DNA of 43,888 bases from Candidatus Tectomicrobia bacterium RIFCSPLOWO2_12_FULL_69_37 (GTDB lineage Bacteria; UBA8248). The notes beneath the pieces are model-generated. The model saw only the letters and a program-made list of their open reading frames with translations. It ran no database searches and was not told where the DNA came from. The translations under genes were made by a program, and so were the position numbers. Below are positions 8,261 through 16,891 of the stretch, in pieces (position 1 is the first letter of the stretch; each line of letters begins with the position of its first letter). Location of the stretch: positions 1,245 through 45,132 of the forward strand of contig MGDP01000132.1 of the NCBI GenBank assembly GCA_001790955.1, in the 5' to 3' direction.

Positions 8261-8289
8261 ATCCTAGCAATTTTTCCGGTGCGAGGCAA
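8261..8289 (-). promoter_or_regulatory. Sigma-70 promoter of the transglycosylase gene
   Basis: TTGCCT and TAGGAT are separated by 17 bases on the minus strand, in the 122-base gap after purF. Transcription would start near 8254, about 60 bases before the ATG. The -10 hexamer is identical to that proposed for the ilv operon. A small CGAGG-ATTG-CCTCG hairpin partly overlaps the -35 box. Confidence 0.6.
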
Positions 8290-8317
8290 TCCTCGAATAG
8301 GGGGGCATCTGGAAAAA

Positions 8318-9760
8318 TTACGCCCGATGTTCGCTGGCCTTAAGCTCTTGGAAAAGCCAGAGCTGGGGCTCCACCCGGTGGACGGGGATCGGATAGCTCC
8401 CGGTGAAGCAGGCGGTGCAGAACTCGCCTCCCCGAGGGTGCACGCAGCGGAGCAGGCCCTCCAGCGAGAGGTAGGCCAGGCTGTCGGCGTTGAGGTGGAG
8501 GCGGGTCTCCTCCACCGATTTGGCGGAGGCGATGAGCTCCTTGCGGGTGGGCATGTCGATGCCGAAGAAGCAGGGATGGGTAATGGGCGGGGAACTGATC
8601 CGCATGTGCACCTCGGCGGCCCCGGCCTTGCGGATCATCTCGACGATCTTGCGGCTCGTCGTTCCCCGGACGATGGAGTCGTCCACCACGACCACCCGCT
8701 TGCCCTCGAGGTAGGCCCTCATCGGGTTGAGCTTCACCTTCACCCCGAAGTGCCGGATGGACTGCTGGGGCTCGATGAAGGTGCGCCCGACGTAGTGGTT
8801 CCGCACCAGGCCCCACTCCAGGGGGAGGCCGGACTCGGCCGAGAAGCCCAGGGCGGCGGCCAGCCCCGAGTCGGGAACGGGGATGACGATGTCGGCCTCC
8901 ACCGGGTTCTCGCGGGCCAGCTCGACGCCCAGCTGGCGCCGGACGGTATATACGTTCTCGCCGAAGATGTAGCTGTCGGGCCGGGCGAAATAGATGAACT
9001 CGAAGATGCACTGGGTGGGCGTCGCCGGCGGGAAGGGGAAGAGGCTGTGCAGCCCCTCCTCGTCCACCACGATCATCTCCCCCGGAGCCACCTCGCGGAC
9101 GAAGGTGGCCTCGATGAGGTCCAGGGCGCACGTCTCGCTCGCGAGCACCCAGATGGTGCCGCCGCCCGGCTCCCCCATCCGGCCCAGGACGAGGGGGCGG
9201 AAGCCGTAGGGGTCCCGCACCCCGATGAGCTTGTCGCGGGTCATCATGATCAGGGTGAAGGCGCCCTCCAGGCGGTTCAGGGCGTCCACGATGGCCCCCT
9301 CGGTCTCCTGCTCCAGCGAGCGGGCGACCAGGTGGAGGATGACCTCGCTGTCCGTCGTGCTGCGGAAGATGGAGCCCGTCGCCTCGAGCTCGCGGCGCAG
9401 GTCGCCCGCGTTGACGAGGTTGCCGTTGTGCCCGAGCGCCATGATCCCCCGCGAGTAGGTGACCATGAAGGGCTGCGCGTTGGTGATGTGGGACTGGCCC
9501 GCCGTGGAGTAGCGGTTGTGGCCGATGGCGAGGTGGCCCTTGAGCTTGTCGAGGCGCGCCTCGGTGAAGACGTCCGCCACGTGGCCCATGCCCACTTCGC
9601 TGTGGACGCGCTCGCCGTCCGAGGCCACGATGCCCGAGCTCTCCTGCCCGCGGTGCTGGAGGGCGTAGAGGCCCAGGTAGGTGAGGTTGGCCGCCTCGGG
9701 ATGGCCGTAGATCCCGAAGACGGCGCACTCCTCGTGGGGATGATCGTCGAAGGGCGTCAT
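8318..9760 (-). CDS. purF: Amidophosphoribosyltransferase PurF (iron-sulfur type)
   Basis: PurF converts PRPP and glutamine to 5-phosphoribosylamine, the first committed step of purine synthesis. The 480-residue protein begins with an 11-residue propeptide followed by Cys12 ([10 protein letters not shown]), which becomes the N-terminal nucleophile of the glutaminase domain after processing. The PRPP-binding motif [14 protein letters not shown] lies at 356-369. Four cysteines (C251, C397 and the C448-x2-C451 pair) match the ligands of the [4Fe-4S] cluster in Bacillus-type PurF, so this is the metal-containing, propeptide-bearing class rather than the E. coli class. Its ATG overlaps the purL stop as ATGA. 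It is the last gene of purC-purS-purQ-purL-purF. Confidence 0.97.
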   Translation of the reverse strand: MTPFDDHPHEECAVFGIYGHPEAANLTYLGLYALQHRGQESSGIVASDGERVHSEVGMGHVADVFTEARLDKLKGHLAIGHNRYSTAGQSHITNAQPFMVTYSRGIMALGHNGNLVNAGDLRRELEATGSIFRSTTDSEVILHLVARSLEQETEGAIVDALNRLEGAFTLIMMTRDKLIGVRDPYGFRPLVLGRMGEPGGGTIWVLASETCALDLIEATFVREVAPGEMIVVDEEGLHSLFPFPPATPTQCIFEFIYFARPDSYIFGENVYTVRRQLGVELARENPVEADIVIPVPDSGLAAALGFSAESGLPLEWGLVRNHYVGRTFIEPQQSIRHFGVKVKLNPMRAYLEGKRVVVVDDSIVRGTTSRKIVEMIRKAGAAEVHMRISSPPITHPCFFGIDMPTRKELIASAKSVEETRLHLNADSLAYLSLEGLLRCVHPRGGEFCTACFTGSYPIPVHRVEPQLWLFQELKASEHRA

Positions 9761-11949
9761 GTGCCGAAGACCTCATCCAGGGCGCCGCACCACGCGGCCT
9801 GAAGCGCGCTCAGCTCCACGTCCAGGAGCGGGAAGCCGTCCGGCGCGTCCACCCGCAGGGCGGAGCCCGCCGCCGCCCCGATCGCCGCGAGGCCCACGCC
9901 CGCCCGCTCCGCCGCCTCCCGCAGCCGCCCCTCCGACGCCGGAGGCACCGAGACCAGGATGCGCGAGGCGGACTCGCCGAAGAGCCTCCCATCCGCCCGC
10001 CCGGACCCTTCCGGCAGGCGCACTCGCGCCCCCAGCCGGGAGGCAGGAGACGCTAGGCAACTCTCCGCCAGGGCCATGCCGAGCCCTCCCTCCGAGAGGT
10101 CGTGCGCCGAGCGGATGAAGCCCCCCAGGATACCCTCCCGGCAGAGGGCCTGGACGGCCGCCTCCGCCACGAGGGAGATCGCCGGAGGCTGGCCACCCTC
10201 CTGGCCGCAACGCACCCACACGTACTCGTGCGCGCCGCCCGGGGGCAGGGGGGCTTCCCGGGCCGGATGGAGGAGGAAAAGGAGGTCTCCCTCCCGCTGG
10301 AGCCCGTGGCCCGCCCGGCGCCCGGCCTCCTCCAGAAGCCCCACCATCCCCACGACGGGGGTGGGGTAGATGTCCACCCCCTGGGTTTCATTATAGAAGC
10401 TTACGTTCCCGCTGACGACGGGCACGTTCAGCGCCCGGCAGGCCTCGGCCATGCCCTCGATGGCCGCCGCGAACTGGGCCATCACGGCGGGCCGCTCGGG
10501 GTTGCCGAAGTTGAGGCAGTTCGTCATGGCGAGGGGAAGGGCCCCCGTGCAGCTCAGGTTCCGGGCCGCCTCGGCCACGGCGAGCATTCCGCCCGCGTAG
10601 GGGTCGAGCATGCAGTAGCGGGCGTTGCCGTCCGTCGTGAGGGCGAGGGCCTTGGCCGTCCCCTTCAGGCGCAGGAGGGCGGCGTCCCCGCCCGGGGGCG
10701 TCAGGGTGTTCGTGCGCACCATGTGGTCGTACTGGCGCCAGATGGGCTTCTTGAGCCCCTGGTTAGGATGGGCGGCCAGGGCGAGGAGGGAGGGCCCCAG
10801 GTCCTTCTCCTCGGGCAAGGTCCCGATGGGGTCGGCCGAGGGCAGCCCCCGCTCGGGCCGCAGGGGCCGCTCGTAGAGGGGGGCATCGTCCGTGAGGGCG
10901 CGCACGGGCAGGTCGGCGACGATCCCGCCCTCGGACTCGACCCGCAGGCGGCCGTCCCCCGTCACCTCGCCCACCACGGCCATGGGGAGGTCCCAGCGCG
11001 CGAAGATCTCCCTCACCTCCCCTTCGCGCCCGCGCTGGGCCACGAGGAGCATCCGCTCCTGGCTCTCCGAGAGCATGAGCTCGTAGGGGGTCATCTCCTC
11101 CTCCCGGCGGGGGACGGCGTCGAGCCGGAGGATGAGACCCGTCCCCGCTCTTCCCGCCATCTCGGCGGAGGAGGAGGTGAGGCCCGCCGCCCCCATATCC
11201 TGGATGCCGATGACCGCGCCCTTCTTCATGAGCTCCAGGCAGGCCTCCAGCAGGAGCTTCTCGCGGAAGGGGTCCCCCACCTGGACGGTGGGGCGCTTCT
11301 CCAGCGCCTTCTCGTCGAAGCCGGCCGAGGCCATCGAGGCCCCGTGGATGCCGTCCCGCCCCGTGGCAGCCCCGACGTAGATGACGGGGTTGCCGAGCCC
11401 CGAGGCGGTGCCCCGGAAGATGGCGTCCGCCCGGAGCGTCCCCGCGCACATCACGTTCACGAGGATGTTCTCGTTGTAGCAAGGGTGGAAATAGGTCTCC
11501 CCCCCGACGGTCGGGACCCCGATGCAGTTGCCGTAGCCCGCGATGCCCGACACCACCCCGCCCGCCAGCCAGGGGGTGCGGTCGTGATCCACCGCGCCGA
11601 AGCGCAGGCTGTCGAGGAGGGCGATGGGCCGGGCGCCCATGGTGAAGACGTCCCGCAGGATGCCCCCCACCCCAGTCGCCGCCCCCTGGTAGGGCTCGAT
11701 GAAGGAGGGGTGGTTGTGGCTCTCCATCTTGAAGGCGACGGCGAGGCCCCCGCCCAGGTCCACCACCCCCGCGTTCTCGCCCGGGCCCTGGAGGACGCGG
11801 GGGCCCTTGGTGGGGAACTTCTTCAGGTGGATGCGGCTGCTCTTGTAGGAGCAGTGCTCGTTCCACATGGCGGAGAAGACGCCCAGCTCGGTCAGGTTGG
11901 GGGCGCGGGCGGTTTCGAGTGTGGCGCGGGACTGGGCCGCCGTGCTCAC
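9757..11949 (-). CDS. purL: Phosphoribosylformylglycinamidine synthase subunit PurL
   Basis: PurL is the ATP-dependent synthetase subunit that turns FGAR into FGAM using ammonia from PurQ. The 730-residue product has the size of the small, three-subunit form, not the 1,300-residue fused enzyme. Recognisable segments are [20 protein letters not shown] at the start, [40 protein letters not shown], and [19 protein letters not shown] near the end. I use the GTG at 11949, which overlaps the purQ stop as GTGA. The ORF-track extension upstream of it is purQ read in the wrong frame. Only about 17 residues precede the conserved core, as in Thermotoga-type small PurL. It works in a complex with PurQ and PurS, both encoded just upstream. 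Confidence 0.96.
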   Translation of the reverse strand: MSTAAQSRATLETARAPNLTELGVFSAMWNEHCSYKSSRIHLKKFPTKGPRVLQGPGENAGVVDLGGGLAVAFKMESHNHPSFIEPYQGAATGVGGILRDVFTMGARPIALLDSLRFGAVDHDRTPWLAGGVVSGIAGYGNCIGVPTVGGETYFHPCYNENILVNVMCAGTLRADAIFRGTASGLGNPVIYVGAATGRDGIHGASMASAGFDEKALEKRPTVQVGDPFREKLLLEACLELMKKGAVIGIQDMGAAGLTSSSAEMAGRAGTGLILRLDAVPRREEEMTPYELMLSESQERMLLVAQRGREGEVREIFARWDLPMAVVGEVTGDGRLRVESEGGIVADLPVRALTDDAPLYERPLRPERGLPSADPIGTLPEEKDLGPSLLALAAHPNQGLKKPIWRQYDHMVRTNTLTPPGGDAALLRLKGTAKALALTTDGNARYCMLDPYAGGMLAVAEAARNLSCTGALPLAMTNCLNFGNPERPAVMAQFAAAIEGMAEACRALNVPVVSGNVSFYNETQGVDIYPTPVVGMVGLLEEAGRRAGHGLQREGDLLFLLHPAREAPLPPGGAHEYVWVRCGQEGGQPPAISLVAEAAVQALCREGILGGFIRSAHDLSEGGLGMALAESCLASPASRLGARVRLPEGSGRADGRLFGESASRILVSVPPASEGRLREAAERAGVGLAAIGAAAGSALRVDAPDGFPLLDVELSALQAAWCGALDEVFGT

Positions 11950-12638
11950 GAGGCAGCCACCGCCAGGGCGGATTGGAAGAGGCGCAGGCCGTCCTCGCTC
12001 CCCATGTCGCGCTCGCTGGCGCGCTCGGGGTGGGGCATGAGGCCGAGGACGTTGCCCTCGCGGTTGCACACCCCCGCGATGTGGGCGGTCGAGCCGTTCA
12101 GGTTGGCGGCCCGGGTCGTCTGGCCCCCGGGGTCGCAGTAGCGGAAGACGATCTGGCCGTTCGCCTCGAGCTCGGCGAGGGCCTCCGGCTCGCAGAAGAA
12201 GTTCCCCTCGCCGTGGGCGATGGGCATCTTCAGCACCTGACCGGGCTCGATGCCCTGGGTGAAGGGGGTGCGGGAGCTCTCGCAGCGCAGCCAGACGTCG
12301 TCGCAGATGAAGCGCAGCGAGGCGTTCCGCCTGAGCGCGCCGGGCAGGAGGCCCGCCTCGGTCAGGATCTGGAAGCCGTTGCAGATGCCGAGGACGGGCC
12401 GCCCCTGGGCGGAGTGGCGGCGCACCGCCTCCATGACGGGGGAGAAGCGGGCGATGGCCCCGGCCCGGAGGTAGTCGCCGTAGCTGAAGCCGCCGGGGAC
12501 GACGGCCACGTCGGCCCCGGCGAGGCTGCGCTCCTTGTGCCAGACGAAATGAACGCCGGCGCCGACGACGTGCTTGATCGCGTGGTAGCAGTCGTGGTCG
12601 CAGTTGGAGCCGGGGAAGACGATTACCGCAAAGCGCAT
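11946..12638 (-). CDS. purQ: Phosphoribosylformylglycinamidine synthase glutaminase subunit PurQ
   Basis: PurQ is the class I glutamine amidotransferase that feeds ammonia to PurL. The 230-residue protein shows the full triad context: [16 protein letters not shown] with the nucleophilic Cys near residue 86, and [10 protein letters not shown] with His-Glu near 202-204. The start [13 protein letters not shown] and the oxyanion strand [18 protein letters not shown] are standard PurQ sequence. An AGGTGG ribosome site lies just before the ATG, seven bases after the purS stop. Together with PurS and the small PurL it makes the three-part FGAM synthase typical of Gram-positives, archaea and many non-enteric Gram-negatives. 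Confidence 0.97.
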   Translation of the reverse strand: MRFAVIVFPGSNCDHDCYHAIKHVVGAGVHFVWHKERSLAGADVAVVPGGFSYGDYLRAGAIARFSPVMEAVRRHSAQGRPVLGICNGFQILTEAGLLPGALRRNASLRFICDDVWLRCESSRTPFTQGIEPGQVLKMPIAHGEGNFFCEPEALAELEANGQIVFRYCDPGGQTTRAANLNGSTAHIAGVCNREGNVLGLMPHPERASERDMGSEDGLRLFQSALAVAAS

Positions 12639-12645
12639 CGGCCAC

Positions 12646-12909
12646 CTACTTGGGGGCGGAAGGGCCGGGAGCGATCTCGATCCGGAAGTCCTCCAGCACG
12701 GGGTTGGCGAGGAGCTCGCGGCACATCTTCTCCACCGCGGCCCGCTGCTCCTCGGGGCGGCCGTTGGCCAGCTCGATCTCGATATACTTGCCGACGCGCA
12801 CCCCCGCGACGCCCTGGAAGCCGAGCGAGGAGAGGGCGCCGCGCACCGCCTCGCCCTGGGGGTCGAGGACGCCGCGCTTGTAGGTCACGTAGACGACGGC
12901 CTTCGCCAT
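12646..12909 (-). CDS. purS: Phosphoribosylformylglycinamidine synthase subunit PurS
   Basis: PurS is the small structural subunit that holds PurL and PurQ together and helps channel ammonia. The 87-residue product has the family start [20 protein letters not shown] and the central [14 protein letters not shown] strand. The length is normal (80-90 residues). An AGGAGGC ribosome site precedes the ATG. It is second in the purC-S-Q-L-F operon, and its presence explains why PurL is short. Confidence 0.95.
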   Translation of the reverse strand: MAKAVVYVTYKRGVLDPQGEAVRGALSSLGFQGVAGVRVGKYIEIELANGRPEEQRAAVEKMCRELLANPVLEDFRIEIAPGPSAPK

Positions 12910-12941
12910 CCAAGCCTCCTGGGGAGGGCGCGCCCGGGCCC

Positions 12942-13655
12942 TCAGCGGGTGACGAGGCGCTCCACCTCGGCGTAGGCCTCCTCGACCTGGCCGAGGTCCC
13001 GGCGGAAGCGGTCCTTGTCGAGCTTGCGGCCGGTGCCCTTCTCCCAGAGGCGGCAGCCGTCCGGGGTGATCTCGTCCCCGAGGAGGAGCCTCCCGCCCTG
13101 GGACGGGCAGCGGCCGAACTCGAGCTTGAAGTCCACGAGGTCCACGTTCCGCCCGCCGAAGAAGCTTTGCAGGATCTGGTTCACCTTGAGGGCGTAGGCG
13201 CGCATCTGAGCCAGCTCCTCGCGGGTGCCGAGGCCGAAGGCCGAGATGGTGTCCTCGTTGATCATGGGGTCGTCCAGGGCGTCGTTCTTGAGGTGGAGGT
13301 CGATGATGGGGTGGGGGAGCCGCCGGCCCTCGTCCACCCCCATGCGCTTGGCGAGGTTCCCCGCCACGACGTTCCGCAGCACCACCTCGACCTTGATGAT
13401 GTCGAGCTTCTGGACGAGCATCTCGCGGTCCGAGAGGGTCTTGACGAAGTGGGTGGGGACGCCCTCCTTCTCCACCACCTGGAAGAGCTTGGAGGAGATG
13501 TGGTTGTTGAAGATGCCCTTGGACACGATGGTGCCGCGCTTCTTGGCGTTGAAGGCGGTGGCGTCGTCCTTGAAGTATTGGATGTAGTAGGCCGGGTCGT
13601 CCGTCGCGTACACGATCTTGGCCTTGCCCTCGTACAGTTGTCCTCTGCGCTCCAT
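12942..13655 (-). CDS. purC: Phosphoribosylaminoimidazole-succinocarboxamide synthase PurC
   Basis: PurC joins aspartate to CAIR to make SAICAR. The 237-residue protein begins MERRGQLYEGKAKIVYATDD, which is the classic PurC N-terminus, and continues with the family segments RGTIVSKGIFNNHISS, VVLRNVVAGNLAKRMGV and VDFKLEFG. I take the ATG at 13655 instead of the ORF-track start 20 codons upstream, because the conserved sequence begins there and GGGAGA lies eight bases before it. The gene heads the pur operon. The next enzyme of the pathway, PurB, is encoded immediately upstream on the same strand but separated by a 140-base gap. Confidence 0.96.
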   Translation of the reverse strand: MERRGQLYEGKAKIVYATDDPAYYIQYFKDDATAFNAKKRGTIVSKGIFNNHISSKLFQVVEKEGVPTHFVKTLSDREMLVQKLDIIKVEVVLRNVVAGNLAKRMGVDEGRRLPHPIIDLHLKNDALDDPMINEDTISAFGLGTREELAQMRAYALKVNQILQSFFGGRNVDLVDFKLEFGRCPSQGGRLLLGDEITPDGCRLWEKGTGRKLDKDRFRRDLGQVEEAYAEVERLVTR

Positions 13656-13767
13656 GAAGCGTCTCCCGTGGGCCTTCGGCGGGCCTTGGTGGTTCCCCCA
13701 GGGCGTCTCCGTCACGCGTCAGGCAGGAGGAAGGGAGGGGCCGAGGGTTCGGCCCCGCGAGGGCTTC

Positions 13768-13776
13768 ATCCTACCA
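13768..13776 (-). promoter_or_regulatory. Possible extended -10 promoter of the pur operon
   Basis: TGGTAGGAT on the minus strand fits an extended -10 element and lies in the only sizeable gap before purC. No -35 is visible because the spacer is a run of C. An 8-bp hairpin (GGGGCCGA with its complement, 13737-13756) follows immediately, without a T-run. It could be a purB 3' hairpin or part of the purC leader. No PurR box or purine riboswitch is evident. Confidence 0.35.
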
Positions 13777-13795
13777 CAAGGCGGGGCGGGGGGGG

Positions 13796-15100
13796 TCAGC
13801 CGCCTCCGGGCCCGAACACGCGCCGGAAAATGTCCTCTAGGTGACGGAAATGCTCTTCGAGGTCGAAGCAGCGGGCGAGCGCCTCCAGGCCCAGCACTCC
13901 CCCCACCTGGGGGTCGGCCAGTAGCCGGGCCTGAAAATCCCCCCCTTTGGCCCAGGTCTCCATGGCATGGCCCTGGATCCGGGCGTAGGCCTCCTCCCGG
14001 GTGAGCCCCCGGCGGATGAGGGCGAGCATGACGTGCTCGCCCAGGAGAAGCCCCCGCGAGCGCTCCAGGTTCTCCTTCATCCGCTCGGGGTAGACCACCC
14101 AGCGGTCCATCAGCTCCTCCAGCTTGGCGAGCATGTAGTCCACCAGGATGGTGCTGTCCGGCAGGATGACCCGCTCGACCGAGGAGTGGCTGATGTCCCG
14201 CTCGTGCCAGAGGGGGACGTTCTGAAGCGCCGCCGCCGCGTTTCCCTGCACCACCCGGGCCAGGCCGCAGAGCTGCTCGGAGACCACCGGGTTCCGCTTG
14301 TGGGGCATCGAGGAGCTGCCCTTCTGGCCCGGGCTGAAGTACTCCTCCGCTTCGCCCACCTCGGTCCGCTGGAGGTGGCGCACCTCGGTGGCCACCCGGG
14401 CGACGCTCGCCGCCACGAGGGCGAGGGCCGAGTGGTACTCGGCGTGGCGGTCGCGCTGGACGACCTGGCTGCTCGCGGGCTCGGCCGCGAGGCCCAGGCG
14501 CTTGAGGATGGCCTCCTCCACGTCCGGCGGGATGTGGGGGCAAGCCCCGACCGCCCCCGAGATCTTGCCCACTCGCACCGCCTCGCGCGCCCGGCGCATC
14601 CTCTCCTCGGCCCGGCCGAACTCGGCGTGCCAGACGGCGATCTTGAGGCCGAGCGTGGTGGGCTCGGCGTGCATCCCGTGGGTGCGCCCGGCCATGAGGG
14701 TTCGCTTGTGCTCCAGGGCCCGGCGCTTGAGGACGGCCCGGAGGCGCGCGATGTCCGCGAGGATGATGTCCGCCGCGCGGATGAGCTGGAGGGCCAGGGC
14801 CGTGTCGAGCGCGTCGCTGCTCGTGAGCCCAAGGTGGATGAAGCGGGAGGCGGGGCCCACGTTCTCGGCTACGTTGGTCAGGAAGGCGATGACGTCGTGC
14901 TTGATGGTCCGCTCGATCTCGCGCACCCGGGCGGGGTCGAAGGCGGCCTTGGCCTTGATCTCGTCCACCGCCTCCTTGGGGATCTCCCCGCGCGCGGCCA
15001 GCTCCTCGCAGACGGCGATCTCGACCTCCAGCATCCTCTGGAGGCGCTCGCGCTCCTCCCAGATCTTGGCCATCTCGGGCCGGGTGTAGCGGGGGATCAC
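13796..15100 (-). CDS. purB: Adenylosuccinate lyase PurB
   Basis: PurB releases fumarate from SAICAR and from adenylosuccinate, serving both the de novo IMP pathway and AMP synthesis. The 434-residue protein has the fumarase/aspartase superfamily signature SSSMPHKRNP near residue 267, the TSSDALDTALALQ segment near 90 and AGRTHGMHAEPTTLG near 140. I use the GTG at 15100: it is preceded by GGGAGGAG, begins IPRYTRPEMAKIW as usual, and overlaps the MBL-hydrolase stop as GTGA. The ORF-track extension upstream is the MBL gene in another frame. It ends the heptose/MBL operon and leads into the pur operon. Confidence 0.96.
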   Translation of the reverse strand: MIPRYTRPEMAKIWEERERLQRMLEVEIAVCEELAARGEIPKEAVDEIKAKAAFDPARVREIERTIKHDVIAFLTNVAENVGPASRFIHLGLTSSDALDTALALQLIRAADIILADIARLRAVLKRRALEHKRTLMAGRTHGMHAEPTTLGLKIAVWHAEFGRAEERMRRAREAVRVGKISGAVGACPHIPPDVEEAILKRLGLAAEPASSQVVQRDRHAEYHSALALVAASVARVATEVRHLQRTEVGEAEEYFSPGQKGSSSMPHKRNPVVSEQLCGLARVVQGNAAAALQNVPLWHERDISHSSVERVILPDSTILVDYMLAKLEELMDRWVVYPERMKENLERSRGLLLGEHVMLALIRRGLTREEAYARIQGHAMETWAKGGDFQARLLADPQVGGVLGLEALARCFDLEEHFRHLEDIFRRVFGPGGG

Positions 15101-15888
15101 GGACGCTCCTCCCGGATGCCGCCCGGCCCGAACCGGGGGGTGGGCCGGTCCTGGCTCGCGGCGTAGGGGGCGAAGCCGCACCCGTTCAGGGCGGCGGCGG
15201 CCCGCTCGAGCACGATTCGCTCCTCGTTGTTCTCCTGGCTGATGTGGGCGCAGACCACCCATTCGAGGTCGTCCCCCGCCACCTCGGCGAGGAGGCCGGC
15301 CGCGTCCTCGTTCGAGAGGTGGCCGAGCTTCCCCCGGATGCGCTGCTTGAGGGGCCAGGGGTAGGGCCCGGAGAGGAGCATGTCGAGATCGTGGTTGAAC
15401 TCCAGGATCAGGCCCTGCACCCCCTTCGCCCGCTCCCGCACGAGGCGGGTGACGAAGCCCATGTCGGTCGCGAGGGCCACCCGGTAGCCTTCGCGGCCTT
15501 GCATGAGGAGGCCGAAGGGGTCCGCCGCGTCGTGGGGGACGCTGAAGGGATCGAGCCGCACCCCCGCCACCTCGAAGGGCGCCCCGATCTCCACCTCGTG
15601 CCAGCGCCCGATGGGCCCCAGGAGCCCGGCCCCCGCCTCGCGCGTCGCCCGGTTGGTCCAGACGGGGAGGCCCCACTTGCGGGCGAGGGCCCCCGCGCCG
15701 CGCACGTGGTCGATGTGCTCGTGGGTGATCACGAGGCCCGCCAGCTCCCCCGGGGAGAGGCCGAAGCCGGCCATCCGCTCCCCGATCTGGCGGGCGCTGA
15801 GGCCGGCGTCGATGAGGAAGGCCCCCTCGCCCGAGCGCACGAGGACGGCGTTCCCCTGGCTGCCGCTCCCGAGAAGGGCGATCTCCAC
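15097..15888 (-). CDS. MBL-fold metallohydrolase, YycJ/WalJ-like
   Basis: This 263-residue protein is a metallo-beta-lactamase-fold hydrolase. The start VEIALLGSGSQGNAVLVRSG followed by FLIDAGLSARQIGERM, and the metal motif THEHIDH near residue 58, match the YycJ/WalJ branch. Later metal-site segments are SVPHDAADPFG, ALATDMGFV and VVCAHISQENN. Characterised relatives have been linked to cell-wall control or DNA repair, with nuclease-like activity proposed; the substrate here is unknown. The true start is the GTG at 15888, ten bases after the hldD stop with GAGGAA before it. The ORF-track version includes out-of-frame hldD. It lies between heptose and purine genes and is translationally coupled to purB. 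Confidence 0.88.
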   Translation of the reverse strand: MEIALLGSGSQGNAVLVRSGEGAFLIDAGLSARQIGERMAGFGLSPGELAGLVITHEHIDHVRGAGALARKWGLPVWTNRATREAGAGLLGPIGRWHEVEIGAPFEVAGVRLDPFSVPHDAADPFGLLMQGREGYRVALATDMGFVTRLVRERAKGVQGLILEFNHDLDMLLSGPYPWPLKQRIRGKLGHLSNEDAAGLLAEVAGDDLEWVVCAHISQENNEERIVLERAAAALNGCGFAPYAASQDRPTPRFGPGGIREERP

Positions 15889-15898
15889 GCGCGGTTCC

Positions 15899-16891
15899 TC
15901 AGCCGTGGACGAGGGCCGGGCGCAGGCGCTCCCAATAGCGCGCCGCGCCTTCCTCGATGGGGGTGAAGGCTTTCCGGTAGCCCGCCGCGCGGAGCTTCTC
16001 CATCCGCGCCTCGGTGAAGTACTGGTAGCGCTCCCGGACCTGGGGCGGGGTGTCGATGTAATCGATCCGAGGTTCCGTCCCCACGGCGGCGAAGGCCGCG
16101 CGGGCCAGGTCGAGGAAGGTGCGCGCCCGGCCCGTCCCCAGGTTGTAGATGCCGTCGGGAAGGCCCTCCCGCCAGGCGTGGAGGAGCGCGTCCACGAGGT
16201 CGTCCACCAGGATGAAGTCGCGCTTCTGGTGGCCGTCCGCGACGCCCGCCTTGTGGGAGCGGAAAAGGCGCACCCGGCCGCGCTCCTGGATTTGAGCAAA
16301 TGCTTGGCGGAGGACGCTCGACATCTTGGCCTTGTGGGTCTCGGCGAAGCCATAGACGTTGAAGAAGCGGAAGCCGGCCCAGCGGGGGGGCCTGGCCGCC
16401 TGGCCTTCCTCCAGCGCCCAGACGTCGAAGCGCAGCTTCGAGGCGCCGTAGGGGTTGAGGGGGGAGAAGGCCCCGGGCGGGGTGGCGTCGTCGTAGCCCT
16501 GGGCGCCGTCGCCGTAGACGGCGGCGCTGCTCGCGTAGAGGAGGGGGGCCCTGAGCCGGGCGGCGAGCCCCCACAGCGTCCGGGTGCAGGCCGTGTTCAT
16601 CCGCTCCATGTAGGCCTCGTCGTAGTTCGTGGTGTCGGTGCAGGCCCCCATGTGGAAGATGGCCCCGACCGAGCCCGGGGCCCGGCCCGCGAGCCAGGCG
16701 GCGAGCCTCTCGCGGTCCACCACCTCCACGGGCGGGGAGGCCTTGTAGAGGGCCGCGATCTCGGGCCGCGCCTCGAAGTGCCCGGGGGCGTCGCAGGCGG
16801 CGACCTTCTCCCCCTCCCGCATCAGGCGCTCGGCCAAGCGAGCCCCGATGAAGCCGGCCGCGCCCGTCACGAGGAGGAGGGGGCCGCTCAC
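15899..16891 (-). CDS. hldD: ADP-glyceromanno-heptose 6-epimerase HldD
   Basis: HldD converts ADP-D-glycero-D-manno-heptose to the L-glycero form used in the LPS inner core. It is a 330-residue extended short-chain dehydrogenase. The NADP-binding motif TGAAGFIGARLAERL is at residues 9-23, and the catalytic SSAAVYGDG and NPYGASKLRFD (Tyr-x3-Lys) lie near 126 and 151. The segment RFFNVYGFAETHKAKMSSV and the later KRDFILVDDLVD are characteristic of HldD rather than other epimerases. The ATG overlaps the hldE stop as ATGA. With GmhA and HldE it completes most of the ADP-heptose pathway in a single operon. Confidence 0.95.
   Translation of the reverse strand: MSGPLLLVTGAAGFIGARLAERLMREGEKVAACDAPGHFEARPEIAALYKASPPVEVVDRERLAAWLAGRAPGSVGAIFHMGACTDTTNYDEAYMERMNTACTRTLWGLAARLRAPLLYASSAAVYGDGAQGYDDATPPGAFSPLNPYGASKLRFDVWALEEGQAARPPRWAGFRFFNVYGFAETHKAKMSSVLRQAFAQIQERGRVRLFRSHKAGVADGHQKRDFILVDDLVDALLHAWREGLPDGIYNLGTGRARTFLDLARAAFAAVGTEPRIDYIDTPPQVRERYQYFTEARMEKLRAAGYRKAFTPIEEGAARYWERLRPALVHG

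Noticed and set aside
11850-11949. Apparent truncation of the PurL N-terminus compared with Bacillus PurL
   Set aside because: The short form with about 17 residues before the core matches other small PurL proteins such as that of Thermotoga, so it is normal.
10102-12141. 679-residue plus-strand ORF opposite purL and purQ
   Set aside because: Antisense shadow of two clearly real enzymes; Gly/Arg/Glu/Leu-rich low-complexity product without any motif.
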